Below are positions 11,005-23,230 of a stretch of DNA of 64,000 nucleotides, piece after piece. Below the pieces are notes generated by a model, which saw only the letters and a program-made list of their open reading frames with translations, was not told the DNA's origin and made no database searches. This DNA is from Heracleum sosnowskyi (lineage: Eukaryota; Streptophyta; Magnoliopsida; Apiales; Apiaceae): assembly GCA_030848705.1 (NCBI GenBank), contig CM061236.1:57555481-57619480 (forward strand), given 5' to 3'. A program made the translations under genes and the position numbers. Each line of letters opens with the position of its first letter. Position 1 is the first letter of the stretch.

Positions 11005-11520
11005 TATTTAATGAATATTACTTTTGAATATTCATTTGAGATTTATTATTTAATGAATATTACTTCTGAATATTCATTTGAGGCTTACTTATTCGAGGGT
11101 TAAGTATGTATTTAATGAATATTATTTATTTATATTCATTTGAGGATTATGGACTTTAAGAATATTATTATTATTATCCATTCGAGGATTGTTTATTATT
11201 TAATGAATATTACTTTTGAATATTCATTTAAGAGTTATTTATTTAATGAATATTACTTTTGAATATTCATTTAAGAGTTATTTATTTAATGAATATTACT
11301 TTTGAATATTCATTTAAGAGTTATTTATTTAATGAATATTATTTTTGAATATTCATTTGAGGTTTATTTATTTAATGAATATTATCTTTGAATATTCATT
11401 TAATCTATATTTACTTAATGAATAGTATTTTCGAATATTCATTTAATCAGTATTTACGTAAGGAATATTATTTCGAATATTCATCTAATGTTTACTTATT
11501 TAATCAATATCATTGATTAT
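11005..11520. repeat. 43-bp hairpin tandem array in H 5' LTR
   Basis: About ten units of roughly 43 bp, each with the inverted repeat ATGAATATT ... AATATTCAT around a 6-8 nt loop. Three central units are almost identical and the flanking ones are decayed. It lies in the candidate leader intron. Confidence 0.85.
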
Positions 11521-12969
11521 TTTTAAAAATCCAAAGAGGTTCCCAAAACAATGTTTTCCATTTAAATCTGTCTCTTAAGAGGATTTAAATGTTCGCTCAA
11601 CCATCAAAAATATGAGAAACCTGATTTAAGAGACTACTACTCTTTTTGAACTCTCAACTCAAAACTGTCAAGGGACTGATATTTTCTTGGAGCAATTTAA
11701 TTGCTGCCAGTCTAGTGTTGTGTTACCACCTCAATGATCGAGGGGTAAATTCATGGAACAAGTCGATATCCATTAACAAGCATAGCTTGGGAAATATTGG
11801 AGAATCTCCCTTTCCAACCTAGATATAACTACTTAGTGGAGTCGTATCAACAAGTGTTACACTTGGGGAAAGGAGGACGATCTTTACGTTTCAGAGTCAT
11901 GGATTCCATCTGAACTAGGAGTGGTGTAAGTGGTCAAGTTGCGTGGGCCCATCCAACTTTTATATATTGCCCCAAATGGGCCGGGAGGTCATAGTAAGGC
12001 GGTAGACAATGTCAGGCCGTCGTGATACTTCCATCTACATGTAGAAAACTATTTGAGCGGTGCGACCTGCTACTGATCATAGTAAGGTTAGGCACAGCGG
12101 ACGCGGTAGCAACTCCAGTATTGGTTCATCATCCAATTTGGATATTCCTGCAACATGTATTGGGGTGAAGAACCAATCGTGTTGGTAGGGGGTCGAAAAG
12201 TGTTTGGAAATGAAGTGACAATAAATTCATGCAACTTCATCTTTTATTTATGAGTTATGACTCTGTGGATACCTTACATAACATGAGTTATGGTAAGGGA
12301 GTTGTTTATACTGAATCACCTTATAACTTCATCTTTTAAGTTATATGTTGATATTCTGCATATATAACAGATATTTTTCGGAAAGGTTATATTTGGTTTA
12401 CTTTGAAACCTCATCGTTTATACTAGAACTTTGTTCATAATATAGCCAAAGTTTGCAGAAATATTATGAAATTGATATTTGAAATACAACAATGGTATTA
12501 TTTTTGGGATTACATTCCGATAAGGATGTAATTTAAGTATCGAGATATTTTGACAAATTATTGTCTTATACCCGCTTTATTCTGGGTTGAGTTAAAGGCA
12601 GAATTATGCCATACTTTCATTTCCTTGCTGAGCTATCGCTCACTCTTGCTATTGTTTTATATATATTATATAGCAGCGAAGCAGGATGCCAATGGGACGG
12701 CACATACCCCGCAAGGCGTTTTCATAAACAGTTTCTAGCAGTGATCCCGAGAGTAGTACGAACCAATCGAATCAGGCTACAGCTTTCGGTATTTGACTTA
12801 TGTATATACATGAATAGTATTAGAGGATTGTAAGCATCAGAAGACTAAGTTGGTAATGTAACATTACTTAGAAATTGTATCAGTGACAGATTCAAAAGAC
12901 ATTTGGGTATTGTAATAAAAATTATTTATTCCGCAGTTGTTGTATTGTGTCGTTTCTGAGACTCTAACC

Positions 12970-12985
12970 TGTGTGTGTGTGTGTG
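12970..12985. repeat. (TG)n microsatellite in H 5' LTR
   Basis: Eight TG dinucleotides, also present in the 3' LTR at 21691-21706 and, reversed, in LTR G near 23355. Confidence 0.9.
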
Positions 12986-13111
12986 AGACGTATGTTGTGG
13001 GGTCATGAGCAGGTGAATTATGAATGGTGTGAGTAATACAGGTAAGGCAAGGAGTACATGGATCGTGACTACCCTAAATCCCTGACCCCGGATTTGGGGC
13101 TGTTACAGAAA

Positions 13112-13123
13112 TGGTATCAGAGC
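13112..13123 (+). other. Primer-binding site of H
   Basis: TGGTATCAGAGC, complementary to the 3' end of initiator-Met tRNA, four bases after the LTR end. It primes minus-strand synthesis. Confidence 0.9.
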
Positions 13124-15050
13124 GTTAGGTTACAGTCCTCAGAAACGATAGGAGATCGAGTCTTACAATACCCTTAAGAATGATAAGAACATCTAGAGCC
13201 TAAATTGAGTTCGTAGTCGGGTTAGAGGACACGACCCTGACTGTTTAAGATGAAGCCCGAGAGGGGACTTCTTCTGGGAAACCGTACTTAGGACTTCATG
13301 ATTAGTCACCTCGATTCGTATGAGTTATAGATTGATGGGATTCTGAGATACCAGACCCCGAGGCCTTCGAGTAGGCAATTGATGATGCGTTCCTTGAAAT
13401 GGACGGAGACCCGATAAAGGAAGATCCATAGGAGGATCTAGAGGAAGACCCCATGGTGGGTCAAGGAAAGAATCTTGTAGAGAACGTGTTGATTGATAAA
13501 GATGTAGTATGTTACTTGAGGTCGTATAATAGGACCAGACGAACCTTCAAAGGACAAATAAGTGACGAAACGAGAGTTTTAAGGATCGTTCATGATTCAT
13601 CAAGAGATATGACAAAGAAAATGGAGTAGAGTCTCCAAAGCAGAAGAGGTAGAGGCAGTACAGCCAGTATCAGTGGATTGATTCGACTTGAACGAAACCT
13701 GTTACCCGTAGTCGGTTATAGTTGCCCATAAGGAGGCGGCATACGTAAGAACCAAGATGTTCAGATTTTCACGAACGATTAAGGGTACTTAGTTGCCTAG
13801 AATAGTGTAAGGAATTGTTTTGGGCTATGAGATTTCAATCCCCCACGACCAGCGATTCCACTGGAAATAGTGTTTATTACATCATTGAGGGATTTTATTA
13901 TCTCAAGGAAAATTTTGGGTATAAAGATGATTGAAATAGAGACCGAATTTAAGTTTGTAGTTTGTAACGATCCTCCGGAGTACCGCCCAGTCGACATGTG
14001 GAATTGTCATTGCTATGGGCGACAACGGTATCGAAGTCTTCTTATAGAACAGAACGCTTACTTGAGATGTTTGCGCCTAGTCGAATAGAATTCCCTGCGA
14101 TTGCAAAGGTCAATGGTTGGATCCTTAGCGACTATTATAAGTCGGCAATGACGTAAGTATCGAACACCTTAGGGTGCGTGGAAAAGAAAAGCTTTGGAAT
14201 TGAACGATTATCCATCAGAGGAGCCGACATAAAAAGGCATCCGTAGAGACCTTGGTAGTACCCTCCCCATTTGCAAATTATGTGGGATATTTCCCCAATC
14301 TATGATCTATCTTGACCTCTTTCCAAGAAAGAATTCTGATAAAGGGTATATTCCCTCTTCGAAGTTATTTTATAACACTTGTGCTAAACCATATTCAGTT
14401 TCACTTGTGCCAGAGGCTGTCACAATGCCTGCTTTCAGGTTTTCGAAGCCCTGATGTTATTTAAGCTTTCACTTTTCTTCGAATAATGAATGACCCTATG
14501 GTGATACCTCACCACTTGTTTGTTAAAGTACCAATATCTTTTTGGTTATTCTTTTCCTTGTATTTTCTTTGGAAACCGCACCTTTGGAATCTGTTCAATT
14601 TTAATTCAAGGTGTTCCTTTGAGAAATATTGTCGAGAGGCGATAATCGTTAAATTAATCTCGAATTGCTTTCATACTTTTCAACTCCCACTGAGACGAAC
14701 AACCCTATACTTATAGGGGCTACAAGGACTATCTGTCTATGTGATAGAAGTCGGATGAGACGCCATCACTTGTGAGTTGTGAAATACAAGAAGGCTAATT
14801 ACCTTTAGTAATGTCTCAATCGAGGCACGCAACGTTGAGTTCTTATGATCATGTTGATCTCTCGGTAAATTCTCTTACCTCCAATAAGGTTACCTTAAAA
14901 CTCATAACCTTATGATCACCAGTGTGTGACATTTTCCTTGATATGGGAGCTATCTTTTCAAAGCTCCATGATTCTTGTTATCTTTATTGAATTTCAAAGG
15001 GAGGCCAACCAGGTCAAATAAGTCACACAAAAAAAAAAAAAAAAAAAAAA
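13124..15050 (+). pseudogene. Degenerate 5' internal region of H (gag area), no intact gene
   Basis: Only short frames with many stops. A stretch around 13340-13540 reads as an acidic protein with two in-frame TAGs (DPEAFE, AIDDAFLEMDGDP, EDLEEDPMVGQ), possibly the relic of an accessory or gag N-terminal gene; no zinc knuckle is recognisable. The part 13108-14948 is shared with G, so the decay pattern predates H. From 14341 to 15028 I see no coding signal; it ends in a 22-nt A run. Confidence 0.55.
15029..15050 (+). repeat. Poly(A) run inside H
   Basis: Twenty-two A residues after GTCACAC. It could be replication slippage or the tail of an old retroposed piece; no target duplication was recognised around it. 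Confidence 0.6.
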
Positions 15051-15240
15051 TCGCTGATAGGAATTAGATTCGCAACGAAATCTCCTATGACAGGAGCGAA
15101 TCCCTAAGACGAATAGAATGTTGGTGACGTATCAACGAAATTGATTTATTCTCCCAAGGATGTTATGATAATGGAAAGCGTGTCAATCGACATATGTGAA
15201 AGGAATAGCGATGTGTCGTGTACTCCAGTGACAACGGTGT

Positions 15241-16860
15241 TAGATAGATGCCCTATAATGGAATTGAGATTTTGGAGGAGTTGTTTACGAATGGACACTA
15301 CCTCTGGGTTAGCAAGATAAGTACTGGCGATGGAGTCAGAGGGAGCTGGTATTGTGACTTGGGAGAAGTTGATATTATTATAAGGATGGATTGGTTGACA
15401 CCCAATGGAGCCCAGACTGATTGTAAGAGAGAGAGAGTAATAAATAAAGGATGGAGACAGATTCAGAGATTCTTGAATATAGTTCCGACTAAGAAACTAT
15501 TACGCCAGAAATACGAGGCTTAATTAGCTCTTATGGTTGACGCCAAGGAAAGAGATACCAAGTATAAAGGGAACTAAAATGGTTTTGGGAGATTGTACAA
15601 GGTTTTAATAAGCTACCAGATATCGATTTGGATGACATGAGAATGAATACCGAGTATTCAGAGTACAATGGGAATGAAAGGGTTAGTGACTAAGTTACAA
15701 GAGTTGTTGTATAAGGGTATGATAAGACCCCGTGTACCACCATGGAGAACCCCGGTGTTGTTGTAAGAAAGAAAGATGTTAACACAAGATTATGCATCGA
15801 ACCTCGAGAGTTGTATGAGTTCGACATGGAGAATAGGTACCCTTGTAAATGATTGTTTGATCAGCGGAAGAACGCTGTGTATTTCCAAATTTATTTAAGA
15901 ACTGGATATTACCAGTTGGAAGTTAAATTCGAGGATATACCCAAGACTGCGATTCATACTAGGAATAGACACTTAGAGTTTTCAGCGAAGTTGTTTTGGG
16001 GTTGATTAGTGCACCCACAAATTTTGATGGAATGTAATGAAGTGGCTTTCAGTTATCCGTGATAGTAGATAACATGAGATGGAGAAATGGCTAGAATTGA
16101 CCTAGAATTATGACTGTGAGATACACTACCATCCGGGGAAGGCCAATGTGGTGGCCGATACCCTTGATTAAAATGAGACAGAGATGGATTCTGAATGATC
16201 GGGAATTAAAGGATGAGATCTTACACAAAACCCAAGTTAGTCCAACAAACTAGAAAGACAAAAGATTTCACCAACAAGCGGCTAGTAACAGCCAAGATAG
16301 ACAGAGAGAGTATGCGGACTAAGCCCGCGGGTATAGAGATAGTACTGCTATTGATAAGCTAAATGGCATGTTGATGAATGACAAGAAAGTTTATGATTGG
16401 TGTATTTTTTTTTGTACAAAGAAGATAGAGAATATAAGGTTAGAAATTCATGATGTTAAAAGATATCCTCGTGGAAGGAATTAATGAGATTTGGAAAGAA
16501 AGGGAAGTTGAGCCCGAGATTCATTGGGCCATCTGAGATTTAAGACGCGTCAGGGAGGTGGCCTACGAGCCAGCCTTACCCCCAAACTTGTAGAATGGTC
16601 ATAACGGGGTTCATGTGTCAATGCTACGTCAGTATACTATAGATGTCCGGCATATGTAGAGTACGAGCAGGTAGATATACAACCTGGTCTGACTTACAAA
16701 GAGCAACCTGTGGAAACCACGGATAGAAAAGAACAAGTGCTAAGAGACGAGGTTGCCAAGCTAGTGAGAGGTTTGTGGAGAAACAAGAGGTGGAAGAATC
16801 CACCTGGGAGTTAGAAAGTGCAACGGGAGAGAAGTACCCCCAGTTATGCCTAAGTTGATT
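15241..16860 (+). pseudogene. pol: Decayed gypsy pol remnants of H
   Basis: Scattered pol pieces in changing frames. About 15350-15425: protease C-terminus (DIIIRMDWL ... NGAQTDC, compare DVILGMDWL in D). About 15680-15780: start of reverse transcriptase (LYKGMIRPR). About 15890-16020: palm-like SGYHQL and AFG relics. About 16100-16160: RNase H end (HYHPGKANVVAD). About 16480-16850: integrase C-terminus and chromodomain (RFGKKGKLSPRFIGP, then KYPQL). The RT catalytic DD, most of RNase H and the whole integrase D-D-E core are absent, so no enzyme can be made. Confidence 0.8.
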
Positions 16861-16878
16861 CCGGGACGGAATCCTTTT

Positions 16879-16891
16879 AAGGAGGGGAGAC
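16879..16891 (+). other. Polypurine tract of H
   Basis: AAGGAGGGGAGAC directly before the 3' LTR TGTAATAACC; it has kept its purines while the adjoining pol has decayed. Confidence 0.85.
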
Positions 16892-18990
16892 TGTAATAAC
16901 CCGAATTTTTGGATTAATTAAAACTTTTCTTATTATGATTAAGTGCATCAGTGAATAGTGAATTTGGTGGATGAATAGTGATTTTGAGGATTAACAAAAA
17001 GTTTTTCATGCCACCTATGTACGAGACGTAGTGTGGATATTCCGAAATCATATTAGTGATCTACGGAGTAAATAAGTGAATGCAAAGACGATCGGAATTC
17101 AGAAATTCCAAATTTTATTTTGGTGTAATATTCGACCGGGCAGCGAATTATATATTATTATATTCAAGAAATGAGATATTAAAATTGAGGATTTGAGGAT
17201 TTAATATTTTGGAATTTTATTATTTTATTAAAGTCGATTTAAGAATCCGATTGTTGAAGTGAATAGTGAATAGTTACTATTCACTGCGAGAATCGCGTAA
17301 AGTTTTACTCGCTCTTTTTGGAAAATATTTCGAATCGTTTCAAGAGGAACAAGGCAATATTTACAGGATTAAATATAGACATGGAAGTAACATGTAACAA
17401 GATTAGTTCGAGGGATGCAACATTTGGAGCATCCATGTGAAAGGAAACGAACCAGTAAAACAAAGCAGTCAAGCCACTTGCCCACCACTCTTGCATGTGT
17501 GACAAGTGTCAAGAGGACAATACACCAAGCTATGACTCACCATTTTTGTCTCTAAAAATCAGCATTTCCATTAATTGAACAAGGCAAGAAAAATCAAGAA
17601 ACTCTCCCCCATTTTCCAGATTTTCGGCTCAGCTTGCACAAGGAGGAGAGAAAAATTCATAACTCCAAAACTACTTGTCCTAAAATCACCAAATTTTAAC
17701 CATCGCTTCTCCACTCCAGGGAAAACATTCTATCAAAATTGCATGGCCAACAAAGGAGTGTAGCCTAGTCAAATCCCTTCCCCAAGTTGGAGAACCCAAA
17801 CTGTGCAGTTTGTGTCCAGCGGAAAGATGGGACTCAAAACCCTAGCTAGGAAGCTTTAAATGTGGCGATCTATAGCTCAAAAGAAATCTTATGAAGAGTA
17901 AAAGGTCTGGTAAAAATCTTAGAACCAAACTCTTGTTTTTCGATTTTATATGGATTTTACAAAGTGATGATGAATAGTAACTTTTCATGATTCTTGATTT
18001 TGTTTCTTAAGGATTAAGCTTGATAAGGTTTGTTCAAAGCTCAAGGAAGGATTATAAACCATTGTTAGTGTATATGAAGCACCAAGGAAGGTATAAAAAC
18101 CCCTGCCCCTTTTTGTTTATATGAGTTTTGAAGTGGTTTTGATGTTTATGTAAGGTTAAGATCATGATTAAGTAATTATATGAATTGTTGGTTGAGTTTG
18201 GAGGATGGGTTATGAATTTGTTTTGATTATTCATGGAGGATTTGACTGAGTGGAGGGTGTATAAGGTGGATGGTGAGTTTGGGATTAATTGGTATTGATT
18301 TGGTTGTGTTTTGAAAATGGAAAACGTTACGATTATAGCCGTCGTAATGCCCATTTGATTTAAGGTTGTTTTGAGCAAGAATTACGAACTGTTCTTGGAA
18401 TATTTTTGAGCAGAACTGACCAGGAGCCTGTAGGTCTTGTTTAAAGGTTTGTTTTGGTATAAAGATCATGCCTATACGATTTACGGTTTAGGAGAAAAGT
18501 GAGTTTTAGTAAACGCCGTTCGGAAGAATGACTCATCTCTGTCCAGCAACTTTGAGGCTATATTTGGACCACTTCGGAGCCGTATTAAAATGTGAAACTT
18601 TGAGGAATAATACTAGAGACAGTTAGGAAGGCTCACGAAAAAGATTCGAATTAAAAAGATTATTTTTCGATTTGATAAAAATGTTTTAGTCGAGGTCGCG
18701 CAAGTGAAAACCACTGAAAACAAGACTTAGAAACCAAGGTTCCAAATGGTTAAGTATAACTTGGATTTGAGGATGGATTTCGAACCAAACTTATGATTTA
18801 AGTATTTGACGAATAACATGGACTTAGTGTGACGCTAGAGCGAGCAAGTAATGCCTTGGTTGTATTTCGCTTACGTGTTTAAGCATTGAGTTATAAGTGG
18901 TTTATCGAGGGGATTAACCGTGTGTTTTCGTTTGACTTTGTCTAGATTGTCCGGCATCGTCGCGAACCCCTATCACTTCTCGAGCATCAG

Positions 18991-21394
18991 GCAAGTTTCT
19001 AAAAACCATATTTTGAAGTATGTATATACTAGATGCAAGTTATGTATGCATACTCGATCGTTCAGAGTATATTTATTTTGAAATATATGAAATATGTTGA
19101 ATAAGTTTCAATCCATATTTGCAAGTTTCCCAATATTGTGCTTCCTTATCAAAACCAGTATATCCTTGGTCTTGTTAATGATATTAAATCCTGCTCGTGC
19201 GATAACCAAAATCCCATGACCTTATAATACGGTTGATGGGTGGTGATGCTTTTAAGATCCTACGCCTTCAATTATATGGTGTATATGTTTATAAACTTTT
19301 CGTATGGTGGAAGGGGACTTTATATCATAAGGTAGGTATTTGTGTACTGGAATAAGAAAGGCTCAGAGGGTAGAGCATGTATTGAGTTTATAACTTAGCC
19401 AGCGTATCGGGGTTATTTTGTAAGGTATATTTTCGAAAACCCGGACAGAGCTTTTTAGAAAGATTTTCGCAATAATTAACCTAAAGGCAACATCACCAAT
19501 AAACCAGTGTTTATTTAATTAGTAAATACTTCTGGAAGCATTTACGGATTAAATAAGCCTTATTCGTCTAATTAAATTTGTTTACTTAGATGAATATCAT
19601 TTTCAAAATGTTTTCTTAAAATCGCTTTGTTCCGGAATGATAACAAAGATATCCGGTAACTGTTATTCGAGGATTAATTATCTATTTAATGAATATTACT
19701 TTTGAATATTCATTTGAGATTTATTATTTAATGAATATTACTTCTGAATATTCATTTGAGGCTTACTTATTCGAGGGTTAAGTATGTATTTAATGAATAT
19801 TATTTATTTATATTCATTTGAGGATTATGGACTTTAAGAATATTATTATTATTATCCATTCGAGGATTGTTTATTATTTAATGAATATTACTTTTGAATA
19901 TTCATTTAAGAGTTATTTATTTAATGAATATTACTTTTGAATATTCATTTAAGAGTTATTTATTTAATGAATATTACTTTTGAATATTCATTTAAGAGTT
20001 ATTTATTTAATGAATATTACTTTTGAATATTCATTTAAGAGTTATTTATTTAATGAATATTATTTTTGAATATTCATTTGAGGTTTATTTATTTAATGAA
20101 TATTATCTTTGAATATTCATTTAATCTATATTTACTTAATGAATAGTATTTTCGAATATTCATTTAATCAGTATTTACGTAAGGAATATTATTTCGAATA
20201 TTCATCTAATGTTTACTTATTTAATCAATATCATTGATTATTTTTAAAAATCCAAAGAGGTTCCCAAAACAATGTTTTCCATTTAAATCCGTCTCTTAAG
20301 AGGATTTAAATGTTCGCTCAACCATCAAAAATATGGGAAACCTGATTTAAGAGACTACTACTCTTTTTGAACTCTCAACTCAAAACTGTCAAGGGACTGA
20401 TATTTTCTTGGAGCAATTTAATTGCTGCCAGTCTAGTGTTGTGTTACCACCTCAATGATCGAGGGGTAAATTCATGGAACAAGTCGATATCCATTAACAA
20501 GCATAGCTTGGGAAATATTGGAGAATCTCCCTTTCCAACCTAGATATAACTACTTAGTGGAGTCGTATCAACAAGTGTTACACTTGGGGAAAGGAGGACG
20601 ATCTTTACGTTTCAGAGTCATGGATTCCATCTGAACTAGGAGTGGTGTAAGTGGTCAAGTTGCGTGGGCCCATCCAACTTTTATATATTGCCCCAAATGG
20701 GCCGGGAGGTCATAGTAAGGCGGTAGACAATGTCAGGCCGTCGTGATACTTCCATCTACATGTAGAAAACTATTTGAGCGGTGCGACCTGCTACTGATCA
20801 TAGTAAGGTTAGGCACAGCGGACGCGGTAGCAACTCCAGTATTGGTTCATCATCCAATTTGGATATTCCTGCAACATGTATTGGGGTGAAGAACCAATCG
20901 TGTTGGTAGGGGGTCGAAAAGTGTTTGGAAATGAAGTGACAATAAATTCATGCAACTTCATCTTTTATTTATGAGTTATGACTCTGTGGATACCTTACAT
21001 AACATGAGTTATGGTAAGGGAGTTGTTTATACTGAATCACCTTATAACTTCATCTTTTAAGTTATATGTTGATATTCTGCATATATAACAGATATTTTTC
21101 GGAAAGGTTATATTTGGTTTACTTTGAAACCTCATCGTTTATACTAGAACTTTGTTCATAATATAGCCAAAGTTTGCAGAAATATTATGAAATTGATATT
21201 TGAAATACAACAATGGTATTATTTTTGGGATTACATTCCGATAAGGATGTAATTTAAGTATCGAGATATTTTGACAAATTATTGTCTTATACCCGCTTTA
21301 TTCTGGGTTGAGTTAAAGGCAGAATTATGCCATACTTTCATTTCCTTGCTGAGCTATCGCTCACTCTTGCTATTGTTTTATATATATTATATAG
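18991..21394 (+). other. Candidate GC-AG leader intron in H 3' LTR
   Basis: Donor ATCAG|GCAAGTTT; hairpin TGAGC-tatc-GCTCA at 21350-21363 with a CTCAC branch-point-like word; acceptor TTATATAG at 21394, 31 nt after the stem. The intron would contain the 43-bp hairpin array. Confidence 0.4.
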
Positions 21395-21406
21395 CAGCGA
21401 AGCAGG

Positions 21407-21448
21407 ATGCCAATGGGACGGCACATACCCCGCAAGGCGTTTTCATAA
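21407..21448 (+). CDS. Short LTR ORF of H (13 residues)
   Basis: ATG exactly 12 nt after the predicted acceptor; reads MPMGRHIPRKAFS and stops. In the related LTR of G the frame is longer and reaches a GTAAGC donor; H seems to have lost that donor by a short deletion, so this is likely a broken exon. The same frame is at 12686 in the 5' LTR. Confidence 0.3.
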   Translation: MPMGRHIPRKAFS

Positions 21449-21828
21449 ACAGTTTCTAGGAGTGATCCCGAGAGTAGTACGAACCAATCGAATCAGGCTA
21501 CAGCTTTCGGTATTTGACTTATGTATATACATGAATAGTATTAGAGGATTGTAAGCATCAGAAGACTAAGTTGGTAATGTAACATTACTTAGAAATTGTA
21601 TCAGTGACAGATTCAAAAGACATTTGGGTATTGTAATAAAAATTATTTATTCCGCAGTTGTTGTATTGTGTCGTTTCTGAGACTCTAACCTGTGTGTGTG
21701 TGTGTGAGACGTATGTTGTGGGGTCATGAGCAGGTGAATTATGAATGGTGTGAGTAATACAGGTAAGGCAAGGAGTACATGGATCGTGACTACCCTAAAT
21801 CCCTGACCCCGGATTTGGGGCTGTTACA

Positions 21829-21833
21829 TATAC
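21829..21833. repeat. Right target-site duplication of H (TATAC)
   Basis: Matches 8209-8213; G sequence (CCCTTTATC...) resumes next. Confidence 0.9.
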
Positions 21834-23230
21834 CCTTTATCAGAATTCTTTCTTGGAGAGAGGTCAAGATAGATCATAAATTGGGGAGGTACCCCACATA
21901 ATTTGCAAATGGGGAGGGTACTACCAAGGTCTCTACGGATGCCTTTTATGTCCGCTCCTCTAATGGATAATCGTTCAATTCCAAAGCTTTTCTTTTCCAC
22001 GCACCCTAAGGTGTTCGATACTTACGTCATTGCCGACTTATAATAGTCGCTAAGAATTCAACCATCAACATTTGCAATCGCAGAGAGTTCTATTCGACTC
22101 GGCGCAAGCATCTCAAGCAAGCGTTCTATCGTAAGAGGACTTCGATACCAGTGTCGCCCATAGCAACGACGAATTCCATATGTCAACTGGGCGGTACTCC
22201 GGAAGATCGTTAGAATCTACAGGCTTAAACCCAATTACTATTATAACCATTTTCATACCAAACATTTCCTTTCTTGTATCAATCCCGGATGCTACATAAG
22301 CTTAACACTTGTGGCATAAAAGCCTTTTCACTTAAGTCTTTCCCAGACCTTCTTAGCCCGTCTTGATTCTTTAAATATATCTCGTTTTGGCGCACTCGTG
22401 TTACAATGACACCTTGCGTAGTACGTACATACAAAAATCTTGCTCGAGGTAATAAAATGCCTCAATACCGTAGTAAACACCTTCCTTGGTGGAATCACTG
22501 ATCGTGGGGAGTTAAACCCCATAAATAAGGTAATGCCTCTACTAGTTAAGGTAACTAAGTACCCTTAATCATAGATGAAGTTGGAACGTCTTAGTTCTTA
22601 CGTATGCTTCCTCCCTAGGCACTGCAACAGACTACGAGTAACGGGTCTCGTTCAAGTCGAATCTTTCCACCGGTATTGGCTATTCTGCCTCTACCTCTTC
22701 TTCTTTGGAGACTCTACCCCATTTCTTCGTCATATCTCTCGTTGAATCATAACGATTCTAAACTCTCGTATCGGTACTTATTTGACCTCTGAAGGTTCGT
22801 CCGGTCCTATTATACGACCTCAAGTAACATACCACATCTTTATCAATCAACACGTTGTCTACAAGATTCTTTCCTTGACCCACTATGGGGTCTTCCTCTA
22901 GATCCTCCTATGGATCTTCCTGTATCGGGTCTCCGTCCATTTCAAGGAACGCATCATCAACTGCCTACTCGAAGGCCTCAGGGTCTGGTATCTCAGAATC
23001 CCATCAATCTATAACTCATACGAATCGAGGTGACTAACCATGAAGTCCTAAATAAGGTTTCCCAGAAGAAGTCCCCTCTCGGGCTTCATCTTAAACAGTC
23101 AGGGTCATGTCCTCTAACTCGACTACGAACTCAATTTGAGCTCTAGATGTTCTATCATTATTAAGGGTATTGTAAGACTCGATCTCCTATCGTTTCTGAG
23201 GACGGTAACCTAACGCTCTGATACCATTTC
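21834..23230 (-). mobile_element. Gypsy element G, 5' internal region right of insertion H
   Basis: Reverse complement of H internal 13108-14340, with substitutions and small indels. It starts (minus strand) with a primer site and carries the same acidic-frame relic at about 22880-23010. No intact frame. With 7613-8213 it makes up the internal part of G known here; the pol area and 3' LTR of G are missing. Confidence 0.88.
23215..23226 (-). other. Primer-binding site of G
   Basis: On the minus strand TGGTATCAGAGC, next to the LTR end TTACAGAAA; initiator-Met tRNA type. Confidence 0.88.

Larger units (their letters stand above)
8214..13107 (+). repeat. 5' LTR of element H (4894 bp)
   Basis: TGTAATAACCCG ... 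GGGCTGTTACA. Contains TATA box 9414-9421, a hairpin repeat array at about 11005-11520, a TGAGC/GCTCA hairpin at 12629-12642, an ATG frame at 12686 and a (TG)n run at 12970-12985. The leader donor site is AG|ACAAGT at 10313, where the 3' LTR has AG|GCAAGT. Confidence 0.93.
8214..21828 (+). mobile_element. Gypsy element H, non-autonomous, full length (13.6 kb)
   Basis: Two LTRs of 4894 and 4937 bp in direct order flank a 3.8-kb internal region with a primer site and purine tract, and TATAC target duplications bound the whole. The LTRs look nearly identical, differing mainly by one 43-bp repeat unit and scattered substitutions, so insertion is fairly recent. The internal region has only decayed pol pieces, so H must have been copied with proteins from another element. 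It sits in the internal region of G, an older relative, in the opposite orientation. Confidence 0.93.
16892..21828 (+). repeat. 3' LTR of element H (4937 bp)
   Basis: Same order of elements as the 5' LTR; 43 bp longer because the hairpin array at about 19683-20241 has one extra unit. Retains AG|GCAAGT at 18991 and a TGAGC/GCTCA hairpin at 21350-21363. Confidence 0.93.

Noticed and set aside
11005..11520. CRISPR-like regular repeats
   Set aside because: Units are self-complementary and contiguous with degenerate spacing, inside plant LTRs; no unique spacers and no cas genes.
12606..12833. 75-residue frame MPYFHFLAEL... in LTR H as a membrane peptide
   Set aside because: It starts before the predicted acceptor and runs through the hairpin; the hydrophobic part is the translated AT-rich splice region.
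23000..23230. Intact gag in G
   Set aside because: Only an acidic relic shared with H is visible, with in-frame stops in both copies; no zinc knuckle or gag core.
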